From assembly GCA_002413345.1 (NCBI GenBank), contig DHWU01000043.1:1-43171 (forward strand): 43,171 nucleotides of DNA. Reading direction: 5' to 3'. The translations under genes were made by a program, and so were the position numbers. The notes under the pieces are model-generated. The model was not told where the DNA came from. It did no database searches and was given only the letters and a program-made list of their open reading frames with translations. The stretch is from Propionibacteriaceae bacterium UBA5174. GTDB taxonomy: Bacteria; Actinomycetota; Actinomycetes; Propionibacteriales; Propionibacteriaceae. Shown in pieces: positions 39,419 through 43,171 of the stretch (its first letter is position 1; the number at the start of each line of letters is the position of its first letter).

Positions 39419-39664
39419 ATGACGAAGCACACGGCACGGCTACGGTCGCCCGGGGACTTCGGGCTGGCGGTGCAGCAAGCCCGTCTGACACGCGGAGTGT
39501 CCCAGCGCGAACTCGCGGCCGAACTCGACGTCCCGCAGAGCACGATCAGTGAGATCGAATCCGGCAAGGCGACGATCTACATCCGGCGGTTGCTGAGCAT
39601 TGCGCGGGTCATGGGGCTGGAGTTCACTGCGACCTGGGAGGAGGACGATGCGCCTCGCAGTTGA
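39419..39664 (+). CDS. hipB: HipB-like antitoxin
   Basis: An 81-residue Xre/HTH_3 DNA-binding protein, the antitoxin and repressor of the pair. The HTH is LAVQQARLTRGVSQRELAAE, then LDVPQSTISEIESGKATIYI, followed by the dimer-forming strand LEFTATWEE. The ATG at 39419 has GGAGGAG before it; the frame reaches back to 39239 but would cross the operators. It overlaps hipA by 17 bases. It should neutralise HipA and bind the three dyads upstream. Confidence 0.93.
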   Translation: MTKHTARLRSPGDFGLAVQQARLTRGVSQRELAAELDVPQSTISEIESGKATIYIRRLLSIARVMGLEFTATWEEDDAPRS

Positions 39665-40874
39665 GCTGTACGGCACGGTCATCGGGACGCTCACCGGCGA
39701 GGCCCGCGCCTTCGACTTCACCGCGACCCAAGAAGGCATCGACACCTTCGGCACGAACAGCCCCGTGCTCTCGGCCACGATCCCGCTCGCACCGGCGCAG
39801 CGACGTACCCACGCGAGCCGCCGGCGGAACTGGTTCGCTGAGTTACTTCCCGAGGGCGACCAGTACGACTACCTGCTAGCGCAAAGTGGCTTGCGGCGTG
39901 ACGACACGTCTTCCTTCCTTGCCCGCTACGGGCGAGACGTCGCCGGTGCCCTCCAGGTGTGGGACCTCGATGATGCAACCGAACCGAAGGCTCCCTCGAT
40001 TAGGAAGCTCAGCCCGACCGAGATCCGCACACTGTTGGAGGATCCAATCGGCTCACCGCTGGCGAACGACCCTCAATCGGGCAGATCATCCCTCGGCGGG
40101 GTTCAGCCCAAGATCGTCCTGGTGCGCACCGGGGACGGCTGGGCGCAGGCGCTAGGCGGCTACCCGTCCACCCACATCCTTAAACCCCAACTTCCCGGCA
40201 GGCAGGCCAGCGTCATCTACGACGAGGAGTACGGCTCCCGCCTCGCCCGGCGACTCCGGCTCGCAGACTACGAAGCATCCATCGAGGAGTTCGACGGCCT
40301 GCCCACGATCGTCATCGAACGGTACGACCGCGCTGGCGGCGGACGTCTCCACCAAGAAGACTTCAGCCAGGCGCTCGGCGCCAGCCGAAATCAGAAGTAT
40401 CAGGAGATCGGCGGCATCGTCAGCCTCCGGCGCATCGCCGACACCCTGAAGACACACGCCACCGATCCGGACCTGCGGCGCCTGGCGCGCATGGTCACTC
40501 TCGCCGTCGGGATCGGCAACCTCGACCTCCACACCAAAAACCTCAGCCTGCTCCACCCCGCAGACGGCTACATCACCCTCGCGCCCGCCTACGACGTCGT
40601 CCCGCAAGCCCACAACCCGGGCGACGGACGGCTGGCACTGGCAATCAACGGCAAGTACCGCCACGCCGACATCACCCGCGACGACCTCCACGCGGAGTTC
40701 ACCGCCTGGGGGCTGCGGCGTCCTGCAACGACCGTGAACGAAACACTCGAGGAACTCCACTCTGCCGTCAGCGAGGAGACCCCGATCGACGGCGCCTTCC
40801 CGCTCCTCCAGAAACAGCTCCTGGGTTTCATCGACAACCTTCGCAACGGGAGCCCGGTGGGCGGGCGAGTGTAG
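39648..40874 (+). CDS. hipA: HipA-like serine/threonine kinase toxin
   Basis: A 408-residue kinase; E. coli HipA phosphorylates glutamyl-tRNA synthetase and stops growth. The N-terminal HipA_N domain is residues 1-105. Kinase marks are the SSLGGVQPK loop (147-155, near the position of autophosphorylated S150 in E. coli), the ATP-binding K179 in THILKPQ, the catalytic loop NLDLHTKNLSLL with D293 and N298, and the metal-binding D316 in APAYDVV. All key residues are present, so the toxin looks active. It starts inside the end of hipB with GGAGG upstream. Base use looks more GC-extreme than in its neighbours, suggesting transfer (not computed). Confidence 0.93.
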   Translation: MRLAVELYGTVIGTLTGEARAFDFTATQEGIDTFGTNSPVLSATIPLAPAQRRTHASRRRNWFAELLPEGDQYDYLLAQSGLRRDDTSSFLARYGRDVAGALQVWDLDDATEPKAPSIRKLSPTEIRTLLEDPIGSPLANDPQSGRSSLGGVQPKIVLVRTGDGWAQALGGYPSTHILKPQLPGRQASVIYDEEYGSRLARRLRLADYEASIEEFDGLPTIVIERYDRAGGGRLHQEDFSQALGASRNQKYQEIGGIVSLRRIADTLKTHATDPDLRRLARMVTLAVGIGNLDLHTKNLSLLHPADGYITLAPAYDVVPQAHNPGDGRLALAINGKYRHADITRDDLHAEFTAWGLRRPATTVNETLEELHSAVSEETPIDGAFPLLQKQLLGFIDNLRNGSPVGGRV

Positions 40875-40916
40875 GTGGCAGCCACGCTCCAAGCCGAGTT
40901 GGATACGCGCCCATAG

Positions 40917-40967
40917 CTTCCAAGTCAGAGTGGCATCGACTTGGAAGTTGGTCTTGATATTCCAAGT
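40917..40967. repeat. Three-arm inverted repeat after hipA
   Basis: CTTCCAAGTC (40917-40926) and GACTTGGAAG (40938-40947) pair perfectly over 10 bp. The second arm can pair instead with TTCCAAGT (40960-40967) over 8 bp. It may be the hipBA terminator or a double operator. No T-tract is seen. Confidence 0.55.
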
Positions 40968-41024
40968 GAAGTGGGCTCTCAGTTGACGTCCGCGGACCGT
41001 CACGTAGACCCCAGCTACCAAAGC

Positions 41025-41055
41025 TTGACTTCGAGCGCGCTCTAAGTTCTAGCCT
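41025..41055 (+). promoter_or_regulatory. MerR-type promoter with 19-bp spacer and internal dyad
   Basis: TTGACT (41025-41030) and TAGCCT (41050-41055) are separated by 19 bases. The dyad ACTTCGAGCGCGCTCTAAGT (41028-41047) sits in the spacer, with one mismatched pair. This is the classic layout for MerR activators. Transcription would start at about 41062-41063, at the ATG itself, giving a leaderless mRNA. Confidence 0.7.
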
Positions 41056-41062
41056 GAGGTCA

Positions 41063-41428
41063 ATGTCCTATTCAATGTCTGCTGTCGCCGAAGCCACCGG
41101 GCTGTCCGCCCACACGCTTCGCTACTACGAACGTGCCGGGCTCATGCTCACCCCGGTCGAACGCGGACCGTCCACTCATCGGGAGTTCTCCGACGCCGAT
41201 ATCGCCTGGGTGGTCTTCCTCACCCGGCTGCGTTCAACCTCGATGCCGATCGCGCAGGTCCGCGAATACGTCGAGCTCGTCCGAGCCGGCAATGCCACGA
41301 CTGCTGACCGTCTCGAACTACTGCAAACCCACCGCATCACGGTGCAGGCCCAGCTCAAAGAGATGGCCAAAGCCCTCGAGGCCATCGACTACAAGATCGC
41401 GCTTTACCAGAAAGAGGTAGCCAAATGA
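41063..41428 (+). CDS. MerR-family regulator
   Basis: A 121-residue regulator of the small-molecule-responding MerR group. The HTH and wing are MSAVAEATGLSAHTLRYYERAGLM, read across the start of the recognition helix, then HREFSDADIAWVVFLTRLRS. The coiled coil is LQTHRITVQAQLKEMAKALEAID. It has no metal-binding cysteines. It overlaps the aldo-keto reductase start by ATGA and probably activates the shared promoter. No ribosome-binding site is needed if the message is leaderless. An in-frame second ATG four codons on is a less likely start. Confidence 0.93.
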   Translation: MSYSMSAVAEATGLSAHTLRYYERAGLMLTPVERGPSTHREFSDADIAWVVFLTRLRSTSMPIAQVREYVELVRAGNATTADRLELLQTHRITVQAQLKEMAKALEAIDYKIALYQKEVAK

Positions 41429-42396
41429 AGAAAACCACCCTCGGCACGTCCGGTCCCTCAGTAGGACGCATTGGCCTCGGCCTGATGGGGATGAGCGCCT
41501 TCTACACCGGTGCGGCCTCTGATGATGCTGAGTCGATCCGCACCATCCACCGCGCCCTCGAGCTCGGGGTGACCCTGCTCGACACCGCCGAAATGTATGG
41601 GCCGTACCTCAACGAGGAACTGCTCGGCAAGGCACTCGCTGGCCGCCGGGAGGACGCCGTCATCGCCACCAAATTCGGCACCTTGCACACTGCTGGCGAC
41701 GGCTCGCCTGGGCTGGACGGTACGGCCGCGAACGTGCGGGCATCGGTCGAAGGCTCGCTGCGCAGACTGCGCACCGACTACATCGACCTGTATTACCAGC
41801 ACCGGATGGACCCGGGCACTCCGATCGAGGAGACCGTCGGAGAGTTGGCCGCGCTCATTACTGAGGGAAAGATCCGCGGCTACGGGCTATCGGAGGCGGC
41901 ACCTGCCACTATTCGGCGGGCTCACGCGGTGCACCCGGTGACTGTGCTGCAAACGGAGTATTCGCTGTGGTCGCGCGACCCTGAGGCGGAGATCCTGCCG
42001 ACGACCCGCGAACTGGGCATCGGTTTCGTCCCGTATTCGCCGCTTGGCCGCGGCTTCCTCACTGGCGCGATCACGTCGATTGACCAGTTCGCCGAGAACG
42101 ACTTCCGGCGCAGCAACCCCCGTTTCGTCGCCCTCGATGCCAACAAGGCGATCGTCGACGAGGTCGTAGCCATTGCCGCCCAACTCGGGGCGTTGCCCGG
42201 ACAGGTGGCTCTTGCGTGGCTGCTCGCCCAGGGCAGCGACATCGTGCCAATTCCTGGTACGAAGCGCGTCAGCTACCTGGAGCAAAACGTCGGGGCGGAC
42301 GCTGTGGAGCTTTCCCCGCAGCAACTGGCCACCCTCAGCGCCCTCCAGCCACCGGTGGGAGATCGCTACGCCGACATGAGTCCGATCAACCGCTAG
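41425..42396 (+). CDS. Aldo-keto reductase
   Basis: A 323-residue NADPH-dependent oxidoreductase of the YajO/AKR13-like group. The catalytic tetrad is D53 and Y58 in LLDTAEMYGPYLNEE, K83 in VIATKFG and H126 in YYQHRMDP. Cofactor-binding features lie in the C-terminal half: YSPLGRGFLTG and IPIPGTKR (seen as IVPIPGTKRVSYLEQN). It is translated with the MerR gene. Detoxification of reactive aldehydes or ketones is the usual job of such pairs (inference). Confidence 0.94.
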   Translation: MKKTTLGTSGPSVGRIGLGLMGMSAFYTGAASDDAESIRTIHRALELGVTLLDTAEMYGPYLNEELLGKALAGRREDAVIATKFGTLHTAGDGSPGLDGTAANVRASVEGSLRRLRTDYIDLYYQHRMDPGTPIEETVGELAALITEGKIRGYGLSEAAPATIRRAHAVHPVTVLQTEYSLWSRDPEAEILPTTRELGIGFVPYSPLGRGFLTGAITSIDQFAENDFRRSNPRFVALDANKAIVDEVVAIAAQLGALPGQVALAWLLAQGSDIVPIPGTKRVSYLEQNVGADAVELSPQQLATLSALQPPVGDRYADMSPINR

Positions 42397-42427
42397 CGGA
42401 GCGCCAACACTGGTACCGGGATCACGT

Positions 42428-43171
42428 CTACGAGACTTCCTTGAACGCCCTCGCCCGGTCGTGAACAAGCTCATGGCCGTCCACCTGGAGATCGTCGGCA
42501 AGCCTTGCCGCGGCGGCACCGATGCGGTGGCCAAGCTGGTGAGCGGGCGGCTCGACGAGGTGCTGATAGCGTCCACCGACCCAGATCGGCACGCCGACAG
42601 CATCGAGTTCTTTCACCATCAGGGCCACCTTGGCAACATCGCGTGGCCGCGGCGCCGTGGTGACCACGGCGCTGGAATGGGTGCGTTGCGCTGCGTCCAG
42701 CCAATCGGTTAGCGGCACCCTCGCGCCAAGAAAGATCGTGGGCAGGCCCAGGCGGCGGCAGGCCACCGCGAAGGCGAAGATGCCTAGCTGGTGATCCACT
42801 CCCTCGGGTGCGCCGATCAGCACCGGATCGCCTGCGAGGTTGGGCTTGGCTTGTTCGTAGGCTGCAGCGAATTGGCGCATCATCTGATTCGCAACGAGAT
42901 GCTCCCCCGCAACCGAGACTTCACCATCGGCCCAGGCAGCACCCAATCGGCTAAGTGCTGGCATCAGCCATTGATCAAGGACCGCCTCAAACTCCGCACC
43001 GGCAAACTGAGCCTTGAGTTCGCGCGCCACCCGCTGTGGATCTAGTGCGGACGCAGCGGCGATCAATTCGGCGAAAGGGTCCGCAACCGCGCCGACCTCC
43101 AGGCGGCGGGCAACTTCGGCTGCCGCGCGACTGGCCGACCAGCCAGCTTCAACGAGCCCGCGCATGGTCTG
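42428..43171 (-). CDS. CarH-like B12-dependent regulator, 5' end cut by the window
   Basis: The frame stays open to the right edge, so the N-terminal MerR-type HTH is probably outside. The visible part begins with RGLVEAGWSASRAAAEVARR, which normally follows a MerR wing. Next is a helical cap with the motif W-x9-EH (WADGEVSVAGEH), the light-sensing cap of CarH/LitR. The Rossmann B12-binding domain has the candidate lower ligand His in EGVDHQLGIF. CarH proteins use adenosylcobalamin to repress in the dark and release DNA in light. Spacing around the His differs slightly from ExHxxG, so function is probable, not certain. Confidence 0.85.
   Translation of the reverse strand, partial: QTMRGLVEAGWSASRAAAEVARRLEVGAVADPFAELIAAASALDPQRVARELKAQFAGAEFEAVLDQWLMPALSRLGAAWADGEVSVAGEHLVANQMMRQFAAAYEQAKPNLAGDPVLIGAPEGVDHQLGIFAFAVACRRLGLPTIFLGARVPLTDWLDAAQRTHSSAVVTTAPRPRDVAKVALMVKELDAVGVPIWVGGRYQHLVEPPAHQLGHRIGAAAARLADDLQVDGHELVHDRARAFKEVS

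Noticed and set aside
1..43171. CRISPR arrays, tRNA or rRNA genes, insertion sequences and prophage genes
   Set aside because: No regularly spaced repeats, cloverleaf, rRNA blocks or transposase/integrase motifs were seen on either strand by eye.

Overview
The window is high-GC, densely packed, Gram-positive-type chromosomal DNA. The best guess is an actinomycete, perhaps from the Propionibacteriales. Support comes from an MRF-type CobW protein beside zinc-free ribosomal proteins, a seven-gene cluster arranged like Mycobacterium tuberculosis Rv0081-Rv0087, frequent GTG starts, ATGA stop/start overlaps, and one leaderless promoter. The genus is inference. I saw no rRNA, tRNA, insertion sequence or CRISPR array.

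Layout, left to right. 47-2376: a minus-strand operon of a PadR regulator, a DUF1648-type membrane protein and glycerate kinase. 2430-4762: a zinc-starvation locus, with an MRF-like protein facing zinc-free L28, L33 and S14 genes across one perfect Zur-type palindrome. A HU gene follows, with its own Zur-like box. 4875-5153: a small repeat protein. 5226-12686: a seven-gene operon for a membrane-bound hydrogenase-related complex (Ehr type), led by an ArsR regulator. All four nickel-ligand cysteines of the large subunit are replaced. 12769-16833: a small membrane protein, a nitroreductase facing a TetR gene, a REP-like palindrome, and a second TetR gene facing a DUF5692 membrane protein. 16855-19814: a PspC protein and a lipoprotein/DUF4190/response regulator/histidine kinase operon. 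19958-23843: serB, an L,D-transpeptidase lipoprotein and a secreted GH25 lysozyme. 23895-25106: a MarR gene facing an F420-reductase-like gene across two matching operators. 25183-27960: the pantothenate operon DUF2520-panC-panD-panB. 28190-33224: a TetR gene followed by a 1456-residue 2-hydroxyacyl-CoA dehydratase activase-like protein. 33163-34600: two unrecognised genes. 34793-39206: a beta-glucoside PTS operon with a complete antitermination leader and its own BglG/LicT-type antiterminator. 39334-40874: hipBA with three operators phased at 27 bp. 41025-42396: a MerR-type, apparently leaderless promoter driving a MerR gene and an aldo-keto reductase. 42428-43171: a CarH-like B12-dependent regulator cut by the window end.

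The most unusual items are the cysteine-less hydrogenase-like complex with its layered promoter, the HU gene that may belong to the zinc regulon, and the regularly phased hip operators. Protein families were recognised by eye from motifs and gene order; no database search was run.
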